From Augochlora pura (taxonomy: Eukaryota > Arthropoda > Insecta > Hymenoptera > Halictidae), in the NCBI RefSeq assembly GCF_028453695.1, contig NC_135776.1, forward strand, positions 20,056,069 to 20,120,068: a DNA stretch of 64,000 bases, written 5' to 3'. The notes below the pieces were generated by a model. The model was not told the origin of the DNA. It saw only the letters and a list, made by a program, of their open reading frames with translations, and made no database searches. The translations under genes were made by a program, and so were the position numbers. This document shows positions 12,841 to 24,900 of this stretch, piece after piece (the stretch's first letter is position 1; each line of letters begins with the position of its first letter).

Positions 12841-13949
12841 TCGGTTATCCTCTGTCTATCTATAAGCGCTCGTGTGTAGCGACTGCTCTCGGAAATCGTA
12901 GCAAGAACAATTGCGCACTTGGCGACGGAACAGAAAGAGAGATCGGCTGCTGGATAGTTTTGGCATTGTTCCATCGGTTTCGTTTACGGGCCATTTGAGG
13001 CGAACAATCAATGGAAAACTTGTTTCGTTTTGTTGGCCGGTGTCAGCTAGCCGAACGACGATGCAAAGGACCCTGGTGCAGACCCTTTAGCAGCGAACAG
13101 CAACTTTCTTGCTTTCTGTCCGATTTTCATTTAGCGTCGACGGAGTCTTCGAGAAAATCGATTGAGACGCGGATAAAGGTACGCGGCCCTTGTCTTCTCT
13201 CTCTCTCTCTCTCGCTCTCGCTCTCTGTAGTCGGGAAAACGATCAGCTACGAGTCTCGTGCGGTATTATTTTTGTCCTTGGAGGACATCTTACTTCCGCA
13301 TCCGATGTTTCGTCGCCGGATACCGGACGGAATACAAATGGAGATGCTCCGTGGCGCCCTACCGTCACCAGACGTCGCGTAGCCGCCGTAACCACGGAAA
13401 TGAGTTCTTTGTACGCCGAAATGCCGGGAACCGATCAGCACTTCACCCTTAAAGTGGCTAGAGTGCGTACGTCTAAACTATTTTAGCTCAATCGCTCGTC
13501 GAAACCACCGTAAAAAACCTGCGATCACAATCCACCCCTAAAAAAGAATTGAGAAAACGTCAATTGTGTGATCCTTGCCGTCGATTTATTAAACGAAATT
13601 TCTAAAGTTGAAATTTCTAAAATTCAATCTCCATATCCATATCAAAATATCGACTTGCAATATTCGGCTTTTATATCCGCAAAATTCAAATTTAAATAGT
13701 ATTCGATGCCGAACAAATCGCATAACCTTGGCACTGCTGCCTAGATCGAAATGATCGGATCATTTTTTTTCCGCGAATCAGCTTACGCGGCCGTTTACGG
13801 TAACCGGCGTGCAGGCCGGAGAATTCGTTCCCGTAATGGATATGTAAATGTAATTTAATCGCGAGCTTGAATAACAAGTTATATTCGGTCGTGCGCCAAA
13901 ACACACGGCGGGGAACCGAACTTTCCGTAATGGAAAGCCCCCCCCCCCC

Positions 13950-14049
13950 NNNNNNNNNNNNNNNNNNNNNNNNNNNNNNNNNNNNNNNNNNNNNNNNNNN
14001 NNNNNNNNNNNNNNNNNNNNNNNNNNNNNNNNNNNNNNNNNNNNNNNNN
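13950..14049. other. Assembly gap (100 N) in poly-C / GGC sequence
   Basis: Exactly 100 N. The left flank ends in a run of C (13938-13949) and the right flank starts GGCGGCGGCGG. The missing sequence is likely a GC homopolymer or triplet repeat that resisted sequencing. Confidence 0.98.
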
Positions 14050-17000
14050 GGCGGCGGCGGCCGCGTGTGCGAGGGGCTGGCTTATCGAGCTGAAATTTTC
14101 TGAGTGGCTTAGTCGCTAAGTAACTCCGCTAATAATGGAAGATTCCGGGAAGCTCATACATATTTTCATGGAACCGATTAACGATACATCCTCCGCGAAC
14201 GACGAATAGAGAACCCTTCCTGCGCACGTCTGGGCAAACATCTACCTGCCGAATTTTATTAAAACCTCGTTTTATGTGTGTAGAAGGTCGGGTGATTTCC
14301 TGTCGCTTTTAACCCTTTGCTCTTGTAGTCATTTTGACTCTAAATTCAAAACTGTGTTTTGATCGATAATATTTCCAATATAGAAGAATTGTTATATTTT
14401 TTGGATATATTGTTACGTATATTATACATATGTTTCAAATACCAGCAATTATGGCAATATATAAATTATTTCAGAACGTTATTATTTTGTGCAATAAATT
14501 TTAGAGACGTCTCAGAGCGACCACTATACAAATTCGTCGCGATAAATGTTGAATCGAAGTAGAATAATTCATTCAATTATTTTATCTATGTTAAAGAAAA
14601 GAAAACACTAAATATCGTAGTTCTAAAAAATTATCCCGGCATTTCTCATACTTTACAATCCTTTATAAATAAAAATTAATTGAATTGAAAAGAAAAAATG
14701 ATTTATAGGATTATTTTATTTCCATTAAAAAAAAGAGCTTTTAATGCTCGACCATAAACATCGTTTGCCACAATTTCCCGTGAAATTCGTACGGGATAAT
14801 TCGAATTGTTTACGAAAGTTTGAAGGATCGGTTAACGTCGGAGACGAACGATACTAAAAATAAGCGTGCCTCGAGGCTGGGGGTGGAGGGGGGGGTCGCG
14901 GTGGTTGGTATCTCGTGCCGAGGAAATGTTTGCGAAAACATTTTACTCCGCTTTGATTCGCGAAAAGCCATTCGAAACTAAGTTCGCCGCTTTTCAAACT
15001 CTCCTGTGTTACGAACGTCATTAAGATGGACGGTTCCCTTTTTCTTTCCGGTTCGTATTTAACGAGTTCCGGGGAGGGGAGGGAGGACGCCGCTGGACGC
15101 CGCTAATTGAGCACACTTAAGTTGTTATTGACAGAAAGAAAGCTATATTTCCGTCGGCCCGATGGGCACCGTTCGCGTATTCGATCAATATTATCAGCCA
15201 ACATGAACTGTTGAATCATTTACGTGCCAATGCTGCGCAAACAATTTGCTTTACCGCACAGCGCGCTGTTTGCGGACCCCAAAAATGCCTAAATACGTAG
15301 GGTCAACCGGATTATTGTGCGCAAACTATTATTATAATGCCGGCCGACGCGTCGGTCGAACGAGAACAAATGGCAGAAGCTAACGTAGCTGTAATCTGCC
15401 GTATAAGTCTTGCTATTGTTTATATTTAAAAAAAAAGAATCGCGCGTTTCTATTGGAAAATATTTGAATACTGTACAGAATTTCCTCGACTCGTAAAACA
15501 AGTTCCTTGGCTAAAAATGGACAAGGGAGATATAAAGTTCGCGGGAATGAAATTGTATTAAAAATTCACGGCGATCCGCGTATTTGCCAGCCAGGTGAGA
15601 TGGCGCGGAGCGCGGAAAGAAGCAAACGGGTTACAAACGGCTCCGCGGGCGTCGTTTAACGAGAAGTTAGAAAGATTATTTGCCCGGCGAGAAAGAAGAA
15701 GCCGTTTCCCGGGGGCGGAAAGACAGCGCGGCGGAGGATATTCGTTGGTGTCTCGCGGCCGTATGATATAATAGCAGAAACGGCGCGTGACCACCGTGCG
15801 AAATTCGAAGGAAACGGATGGGGATGCGTGATACGGCGATGGCCGGGAGAGGTTCCTGCACGTTTTACGTTTTACGTTTCCGTGCGTGTTCGCGCATGAA
15901 ACAGGCCAGAAGGACCCGGAGAGAGAGCCCCGGGACACCGGGACACGCCGTTCGGTTCTCTCCTCTCTGTGTTTGCCGTCTGCGCAGTCTGCCGTGTGTC
16001 GCCTGCCCGCTCACGAAATCACGGATCGCCACCCCAGGAAAGTGGGAAGACGGAACGCGAAAACCTGGCAGCCAGACGTCCAACTTTCGCGACCGAGCCA
16101 CCGCCGCCGCCTTCTTCGAGCGAACCCCCGAATCTGTAACAGATTTATCATCCGACGCCGCGATTACCAATTCAATGCGTTCGTCCGAGCCGCACGGAAT
16201 TTCCAGATGCTGCCCGGAACCGGAACGGAAAACCGGAAAGAAACTTATTTTAGACGGTTCCTCCAGTTTTTGAATATTCCGCCCGACTCTCGGATCGCGG
16301 ACCCCTCTTTCTAAGTTGCCACGTTTTAGACCAGGTGTCTCCCATAAATAGTCAAATGGCTCGTTCAGAATTGAAGCGGGATTGGCAGCTTTGCTACTTA
16401 ACCCTTTGCCCTGTTGCATTATTTCGGAGCCACTTTGGTTACCACTGCCTCGCCTTTAATTATTTCCTCGTTTACTTTCGTTTAAAATTTCTTTCGAATT
16501 TTCTTTCGACTTAATAGAAACGACTTATATTTGTTAAATTATGTACGAAATATTCGTCACGAGTCTGACTCGTTATTATAGTGAAAGAGATTAATAAGAC
16601 CAGATAATTCTTGTCTACTGCATTGCCTTTATTTACTTCCCTTTCCAGACTCTTGCGACAGAAGAATTTAATTTTATTTCGATTCAGAAGGAATTAATAA
16701 CATTCATATTTATCAGATCTAGAATATTTATCACGAGCCCGACTCGTTGTTATAGCGCAAGGGGTTAAAAGTGTCGATTTTCTAAGCGCACAGAAACTTT
16801 CAAACGGGAGAAAGTTTGCCGAACGCGTGACAGATCTAATTGTTTCCCGAAATTTATCTGTTTCTTCGCGACATTCCTTTCTCTATTCATCCCCGCGCAC
16901 GCATTAAGCAGTCGTTCCCGTTCCTTTTCTTGCGGTGTACTAGGGACCATTGTTTGCTCGATTTACATAATAGTAGTCTCTAATTCGTTGATTACCATAT

Positions 17001-17520
17001 GAACCGTTTCTTCCCTCTCCTTTGTCAAACATCGAGCGGTGGAAGCCCCGAGATATGCGCATATTACCGATCAAACGAGAGAATGGATTATTTGGTTCGA
17101 GAACGGGCTAGCCAGGAACTTCCTGATTTTCTATTATGAGACTATTCCACCTGCGTTTGTTCCGTTTATACCGTAATTTTTCTTTCGAACCGTATGCATG
17201 GAGATAGACCGCACACGAAGTTTCTCTATGCATATTGAAACAAACGAAAGATCTGAGGCTCACTTGGAAAGTATGCGTTCTGCATCAACTATGGTAAAAC
17301 CTTTATTATTTAAAGGTATTGTATTTAATTTCGTTATTTTACTAGGCGATCTATATGCTAGAGTAATTATCGCGCAAGTAAATACCGATTTAATCAGGCA
17401 CTTTAGAAGAAAGCGTAACCTATGCTTGAATTAACTGATTGCCGAATCAGCCTGACACGTGATGGAGATCTCTGGTAATAACCTCTTAAATATTAATGCT
17501 ACATCCTTCGCTTTTAACTA
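14050..17520. other. Non-coding region with one complete MITE
   Basis: No gene recognised. It has an AT-rich block (14340-14750), a possible one-ended MITE starting at 14313 (TTAA then CCCTTTGCTC), a CpG-rich block (15560-16320) and the MITE at 16402-16764. The overlapping frames of 126-184 codons in the CpG-rich block occur on both strands and have no recognisable domain. Confidence 0.55.
16402..16764 (+). mobile_element. TTAA-flanked MITE with GAGTC-GACTC palindrome, copy C
   Basis: 363 bp between TTAA 16398-16401 and 16765-16768. The ends are CCCTTTGCCCTG and, inward from the right, CCCCTTGCGCTATAAC. It holds two subterminal copies of CGAGxCxGACTCGTT(A/G)TTATAG (near 16560 and 16735). The shared termini and palindrome place it with 34008-34225, 38229-38475 and 39474-39701. 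Confidence 0.75.
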
Positions 17521-17719
17521 GATATATTTAACTAAATATAATTACACAGAAATATATTTAACTAAATATAATTACACAAAAATATATTTAACTGATTATA
17601 ATTACACAAAAATATATTTAACTAAATATAGTTATGCAAAAATATATTTAACTAAATATAATTACAGAAAAATATATTTAACTGAATATAATTACACAAA
17701 AATATATTTAACTGAATAT
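17521..17719 (+). repeat. 30-bp AT-rich tandem repeat, about 6.6 copies
   Basis: The unit ATATATTTAACTAAATATAA plus TTACACAAAA repeats head to tail with occasional substitutions (GAATAT, GATTAT, GTTATG). A minisatellite with no coding meaning. Confidence 0.95.
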
Positions 17720-19385
17720 TATTAATTATTAATTAACAATTGCAACTCGAACGAAACGATCGGGCTGCAATTTAAGCCCCAGTTCCGGGTCGCAACGCCT
17801 CGGCGCAGAAATAAAAATTACGATCGACTCCACCTGCGAAGCTCGTAGGAGTCAGCGACCGTCTCTGTTCGGGGTCCCAAAGAGGTGACGTAGTAGGAGG
17901 AGGAGGTCTCTAACAACCTAACCGTTCTCGTGCGCCGTACGTGGCGGGCTTAACCGCGCTAATAAATACTTCAAGCAGAAAATCGTACGCTTCTTTACGA
18001 GCGTGGCCGTGTGTCTCGTTGCAGTCTCAGGTATTCCGGCCTAGCCGACAAGTGCTCGAGGCGCGCGGCGCGTACTAATGATAACTAACGGGCGTCCGAG
18101 AACAAAGGATTGGAATAAATTTTCGGCGGTCGACAATGTGCGCGCGAGGCGAGGCGAGGCGAGGCTAGAGGGGGCGAGGGAGGGCTCCGTCGACGTCGAG
18201 GGTGGGGTAGCTTATTTTCTGGCGTTTACGGACGCCGATGCTAATCTCGAGGAGAGTCAAGGCCCTACGGGAGATCTCCCGGCTCGTTCATAGGCCGGCC
18301 ATCTGACATCCAGCTTCCACGGCGAACCGGAGAGGAATCTCGGCCGCTGCTCCGGCTATACGGCTTGAATTATGCTAATGCTCTCGGTCGCTCTCTCAAG
18401 CCTTCTCACCCACGTTACCGATTCGACCGTATTTACGAACGGCCCCGACCACCGTTCCTCCGCTTCTTCCCTCCCGTATCGGTGTCAATACGTTTCAACC
18501 GGGCAATCTCTGTTCCGAGGCATTCTATGTACAGGGATCCTACGCGCGGTATTGTCTTATTTCGACGAAACCGCCTTTTCATTTGCCTCCCGGTCGCTTC
18601 TCTCTACGGCGAACCGTTCTCTCTACGCAAATAGAAACAAAAGTTCGGATGCCGAACCGTGTACATGCCACAGGTACCCGGTGCCACGCGTATACATATA
18701 GCTCTAGAGATCCGATGTTTTGTTGAGGCGAACGTGTGCAGCTTGTTTGGAAATTATACAAATGATTTAGTCAAGGGAAGTTGCGAACTACTTGTATGTT
18801 CCGCTGTTATGTCTTTGACACGTGTTCCCGGCTTCATCGTTTCGCTGGAAAATCCCGCAAAGTCGACGTAATTTAATTATTGAACACCGAAATTGTTCGC
18901 TTCCTTACCGAGCCGCACGGTTATTCATGCGGCGCAAATGTGTTACGACTGAGATTAATTTTCCAAAATGAATGGAGTAAATATTCGAATGGTTTCGCTG
19001 GTGAAACGGAAAAATTATCGCGTGCCTACGTTTTCTCGAACGCAAAAATATTGACGAGGTGAGGGCGATATCTTTTAATCGAGATAAAATGATTTATTCG
19101 AGATGACTCGTCGTTAGACTCAAGAATTAAGAATCCCCGACGGAAAGGGTCAAGGACTCTTATCTCCCGTACAATTAGAATTTTGTGTACGCTCGTTAGA
19201 GAAATACGGCGATATAAATCTTCGATTTTTCTGTAACTCTACACGGGCGGGCCTCGAAACTGCGCGCGGCGCGGAGGCGTGGACATTCGAAAGCGCTAAC
19301 GAGCCATTAAAGTTTTACGAAGCCGGAAAGTCAAAGAGGCATCCGCGGCAAGTATCTTCGTGCGCCTAGCGGAGAGAAGTCGACG

Positions 19386-19610
19386 TATGTCCCATAAGTT
19401 TCTTCCCCTTCTTTAATATTTGTTGTTTAAGGTGGATTTATTTATATGGTGCAGAACAAAAATGTTAAAAGAGACTTTGTCACCAACGAAAGAGCTCTGG
19501 GACGACTGAAACCGATGCCATAAACGGCTAAGAGATAAGCCTGCATATTTATTTAATTACAGCCGCTTAGAGTCGTAGCGTAGCGCGGAAGAAACTTATG
19601 GTACAACCTA
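19386..19610 (+). mobile_element. Mariner-type deletion derivative / MITE
   Basis: The left end, TATGTCCCATAAGTTTCTTC, and the right end, GGAAGAAACTTATGGTACAA then CCTA, are inverted repeats of about 20 bp. Both match the mariner terminal pattern and the solitary end at 2478. The 225-bp interior has no transposase frame, so any mobility would depend on a transposase supplied elsewhere. Two or three left-end bases of the mariner consensus are lost. Confidence 0.72.
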
Positions 19611-21126
19611 TTATTTTATCCGTATCGATTTCCGTGAGAATATGAAAGGGATATCCGAAAAATCATCGAGGAATCTGTCGACAGGTTCGAAACTACTGGT
19701 CTCGCCAGTTTTTAGTTACCGGGACTCCGGGACATTCAATCTCTCTCGTATCTGGTGGTCCACGAAGAGGATCTTGAAGCACGGGACTGGCACCGTTGGT
19801 GGTCAGAAAACACCTACCGTCTTTTATTTACCGTGGAGCTAAACCATGGAAATCCTCGCGCGGCGCGCGGCGCATAAATAAAAACCGGCGACTATCGCAT
19901 AAGTTAGACTCAGCCGATTCTAACATTATTCTTCCGGCGGGTAATCTGGAATCCGGGAATTACCGTTTACTGTGTTTATTAATGTAATATTTAACGAAAG
20001 CGGCTGAGTGTCACGGCGGATCTCTCTCTCTCTCTTTCAGCTCGTCGACTATTACCTCTTGGGGACCTCGATTAACAACTTTTATGGGCTTTTGATTTCC
20101 GAGCGTCGCACGTGATAAATCCGAGACTTACAGATCTCACGTCTTTTAATCTGAGATCTCGTCGATTTTACATTCAATTGGTATTTCATTTTCTTGCTGT
20201 CTGTATTCCTTCTTAAAATAATTTATTAGACGCAGCTTGTCTCCGTTACGAGTTTTGATATACCTTTATCTTAACCATTCGTGAAAGCAATCAGCAGGGA
20301 AAACGCAGTTCAGCGAGAACGTAAAAGGAACTCGAGATTATTGCCTTCAATTTATTGAAACCGTTGAAGAAAGTAATATATTCCCATTCAACTCGTTGCT
20401 TGTACAGTTTCTAGAAAACGTTTTGCGGTGAATTCTCGATAAAATCTATCTTCGAAACCGTACGAATACCCTGAAAAGCACAATTAATTAGAAAATCAAA
20501 GATTAACAGAGAAAGAATATCAGGTTGGTCGATAAAACGCAACCGGTTGCAATGAAAATTCGAAGTGTCTAATGGAGTCGGAAGAGCGGCCGCGTAAACC
20601 ACGGAATTCGGAGCGACGTGGAAAACTGAGGAGCGCCATTAGAAGCATAATTGAAGCGGCTGAAAAAGAAAAGGGCACAGAAAATGCGTCCGCCGAGAGA
20701 AACATTTTCCGCGGCAAATGCAAGTGCATCGTAGCACTGGACCATTGGGCCAGGTATGTCAAGGTGTATGTGCAGGGCTCGGTGAGGTTCGGCTCGGCTC
20801 GGTCGAGCTCGCGCAAGCGTCTCGGACCGGGTTAGTTTTACGAGGCCGAGCCTATATTACAGAGCCCGCCGTCGCATCGGCTGCCTACCATCTGGCCGAT
20901 GTGCAATCTGACTTAGTCCTTTTTTTTCCCCCGTAATCCCAGACGTTCCACAATCTCGGATGAGAAACTCGTTCCTTCCCCGAACTCCTTTCCGTCACCC
21001 CGAACAGGCAGAGAGACCCTCCTTTCAAACCTGTATCGCGACGAAAAACGAATTCGGTTCTCCCGGCATTAAACCCCTTCGCGCAACCCCTACGTGAGAA
21101 GAACCGTCTCTGCCACCCTCTATTCC

Positions 21127-21132
21127 TTCCCT

Positions 21133-21176
<44 letters not shown>
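21127..21176 (+). repeat. (CT)n microsatellite
   Basis: CCCT-rich start, then about 36 bp of uninterrupted CT. Confidence 0.97.
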
Positions 21177-21179
<3 letters not shown>

Positions 21180-21704
21180 ACTCGCGATGAAAGTGTCTCC
21201 GACCTCGACAGGCATCCCCCATTGTGCTCGGATTTTCGCGTCCTCCCGTTCCACCTTTTTCCTTCGCCTTCCCAGCCATTCGAAAACTATTTCCGAAGAT
21301 CTAAATCCGCGAGACGCCGTTCACCGTCGATCCTCTCTCCGCCCTCCTTCTCCCTCATTTTCTTGACCCATTATTGTGCAGCTTTTTTCGGCATTACGCC
21401 CGGGAAAACGGCGCCCCGAGATTTTATCGAGAATACCTCTGCCTGCTACCCAGAGATATCCGGCTAATCGAATTTTTAATCGGGACATCGCCGGGCTCAG
21501 ATTTTTTTCGGCGTTCCCGGCGAGTCTCGGAAGTATTGTGTGCAACGGAGAGTTCGAGAACGGAATCTACTTTTATTACATATAGACGGCGGGCGGATCT
21601 GTATGCTGGGATTGAGTGAAGCGGAGGAACTTTTTAATGAGCCTAATCGGATTTACGTGATAAAAAGCTTTGAATAACTTCGAATGGTTTCGTCAAAATA
21701 TCCT

Positions 21705-21979
21705 TTACAAATACATGAAAATTATTGATTTTTAATATCTATTAGATGCTAGAATTTTACTAATATTTATAAAGTATACAAAAATTGGAGTACCAGTTCT
21801 TAGGATTTTTAACTTTGTAGTTTCGCTTCTATGAATTATGTTACAAATACGTGAAAATTACAGATTTTTAATATCTATTAGATATTGGAATTTTACTAAT
21901 ATTTTTAAAGTATACAAAAATTGGAGTACCAGTTCTTAGGATTTTTAAGCTCCTAATTTCGCTTCTATAAATTATGTTA
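21705..21979 (+). repeat. 136-bp tandem duplication
   Basis: TTACAAATAC(A/G)TGAAAATTA begins at 21705 and at 21841. Both copies run through TACAAAAATTGGAGTACCAG and GTTCTTAGGATTTTTAA to (A/T)AATTATGTTAC. The copies differ at roughly ten positions. Confidence 0.93.
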
Positions 21980-24900
21980 CCTTAATTATTGTACAAATTT
22001 TTGAAATTCATATTCGGGCGCCTAAAGCGTGGCATTTTCGTAGAACAGTTTTATTTATCGCGCGGTAATATTAACCGGGAGGGCAGCGATATTGATTCGC
22101 GTCCCGCGTATTTATCGACTCGCTTGTGTGCCGTCTTAATTAACCATATTAATTAAGTTGCCCATGGGCATCGATCGTTCGCGATTCGCGAGAGAGGGAC
22201 GGAAGAGCTGAAAGAAGGTCAGGAAATTGCTGTTAATAGCAGTTACCCGGCGGTGGTACGTCCGTCGAAGAAACGCGCTGGAAAACAAACTTACGCAACG
22301 AGAACGGCAACCGCGATTCCACACTTTTGAAATTCCAATACTCCCCCTCCCCCCAACCCCCGGGAGCCTTTCACCCTCGAGTCGCGGGACTCGTCGATAA
22401 TTGATTCCTGCCCGCTCCGAGTTTCAATGATTATGGCCAAAGCTCTTGAAAATAAAATATTCCGAGGAAATAGGAGAGGTTTGAAGAATTTGTTGATCGT
22501 ACCAATAGCACCAACTTTTACCATAGATAATCATTTTTATTTAAAAATAATTTTGATTTCTATACTTTCATTTCTTTCGTGGGCTTATTTAAAAAATTCA
22601 ATTTTGCAAGAACGCAGATCTTCGTCTCAATTATTAAACTAAAATGTGTATCTATATTATTAATCTCTTCTAATGTTACCACCTTGTATAAATGCATCAA
22701 CCGTAAGTTATTATTTGGAAAAAGTTCAAATGAATAATTTTGTTGTTGGAACAATTCGCAAATTAACGCGAAAATAGCCAACACAGTGCGAAGAATTGAA
22801 ACGATTTAGTGTTGCGTTCTTGTATAAGCAGCAGAATATAGGGTGGCAAAGAACGGGAGCCATTCTTCCGTAGAAAACAATATGAGTAATCGATTACATG
22901 CGATTGCTTCCTGCGAAGGCTATTGAATCGGACATCTGGTGGCCGAGGATGCGTTTAAAGAATCACTCTGTCCGGCGGAGGATCGTTCACCCTCCGTGCC
23001 GCGACTCGCCAAGTCACGTTGAACCTGTTCGATGAACAAGGCCAACTATTTTTCACTATCGCGGCTGGTAAATGGAACGCGATGACAAGCAGAAAATTAC
23101 GAATCCGGGCTCACGGATACGACCCTCCAAACCGAAAGGAAAACGCCCGCCGCGCCATACTTTGCCAGACGCTCCCAACGAATCCTTTCGTGGATCGACG
23201 ACCTAACATCTGACAAAGTTGGAATAATATTTTCGTTATGCGAGAAGATTTCTATTGCAGTGAAATTTTTCAAGTATCTATATTAACTTTTCCAGACGGA
23301 GAATTTTACGATATAAATAGCTTGGCATTGAAAGTTTGTCGTGTCTTCAATTAAACAAAATTGATAATTTTATAGAAGTATAAACAAATAATAAGTCAAC
23401 TGAATTTGTTGTCATAGAATTAATAGAGACTTAACCGTGGTGAGCACCGTGGGTGAGTAACCGTGCTATGTGCGGTATATTTTGTCTATGATAAAAATGT
23501 GCATGTGAAATACAAAATATTGATGACAGAAGAATTTAATAATTCGTGATTGCAGTATATTGAATTTATCAAGATTATTGAAAGAAACGATTCACGTTAT
23601 TAATTTCTGTTTCATAGAACATGTGGCACGAATAACTGCAGTGTATTCACAATCCATGTACATTTCATGAAAATCAAAGGTAAATCCATTTCAGCGATAA
23701 AAATCGATGGACAGACGGATAGATACATAAATAGATAAATAGCGAGGAAGAGAGCGAGAGAGGGAGGGACGGAAAAAGTTTTATCCGTGGCCGGCAACGA
23801 ACCACTCCCATTTGAGGATATAATAAACGAAACGGCGAAGTAGCCAGCGGCGGAGGCGAGTTGCCTCGGTCGGTCGAGTGTTAAGACGTGCGAGAACAAT
23901 CGTGGCGTTTTTCTCCTTCGCCTTGAAACGAAATGAAGTCAGCTTCTCGTAGCAGGCTAGAAAGGATGCCTGGAAGATAAATGGAGAAATCGGAATGACC
24001 GAATCTCCGATCGAGTTCTCTCTCCTGTCTTCTTCTTCTCCTTCTTCTTCTTCTTCTTCACTCGTCTCTCTCGTTCCTCCCATCAACCCCCATGAACATG
24101 AACCCGGCAACGCCGGGTTTTGCTTCCGTGAACTTTACGCATTTGTTGTAGCCCCGGCAACGCTGACACACAACTGGAACGCGCCGGGAATCTTCCTCGA
24201 GAGGACTAGCGAAACTTCCGCCGGCACGTCCTCGTCATGCTTCATAACTGTTAGCCTTGGTTAAACACGTGTTCTGGCTGCTCCCTCTCCCTCTCTCTCT
24301 CTCTCCCTCTCTCTCTCTCTCCCTCTCTCTTCGCTGCGCAAGAACACAGGCGGCGCTAACTTTCGCGAATCTTGTCCGGGGCAAGTTGGCCCCTCCTCCC
24401 AGCCCGATGCCTCAAAAAAATGTTACGCATAGTTCCTTGGGAAAACAAGCGCGCGCGCGGAGCCGGGCCCCGTTCCCCGGTGATTAATCGCCGCAACTCC
24501 ACCTAATTGCCGCGCGTCGCGTCCGTTTCTTCGAATGAATTCCAGCATCGCCGCGCGAAAACTCTTCCATCCGCCTGCCCTACATCGTTCGCTCCTTCGA
24601 TAACTCGTGGACGGAACCGAGTAAATGTTGTATGCGTACAAATTTATTTTGTTGTTCGTTAAATAGAATGGTAATGCCACGAACCAGAAAAATTATTTCA
24701 AATTTACAGTTAGAATGGCTCCGAGTGCAAAGGGTTAACTCAGTCTACGTTCGCGCCTCCTTAAAACCTCGGACAAAATCGTCCGGTTCGAGGATATCGT
24801 TTTTGTTCTGTTGATGAAAAAAAAAAAGAAACTCGAGGATGAGGAACTAGGAGCCGAGAGAGGTTCTCTCCTCCCTGCCGGGTTTCTAGGTGGAGCAACC

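Larger units (their letters stand above)
9412..13949. other. Non-coding region with microsatellites and a G-rich tract
   Basis: No gene recognised. It contains a G-rich quadruplex-prone block (10036-10076), a C-rich mirror (10211-10233), a two-copy 31-bp tandem repeat (11626-11687), an AT-rich block (11700-12060), (GA)n at 12414-12474, a CT/poly-C tract (12626-12682), and CT tracts at 12809-12840 and 13194-13226. Confidence 0.6.
17721..21704. other. Non-coding region with a mariner-derived element and CT tract
   Basis: No gene recognised. It contains CG-rich DNA (18060-18300), the mariner-like element at 19386-19610, an oligo-CT (20022-20040) and a CT microsatellite (21127-21176). The 87-codon frame at 20572-20835 is Lys/Glu-rich but shows no domain and no splice-consistent continuation that I could find. 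Confidence 0.55.

Noticed and set aside
20572..20835. 87-codon Lys/Glu-rich frame
   Set aside because: Looks slightly protein-like but has no recognisable domain, no clear splice partners and ends in repetitive GGCTCG sequence.
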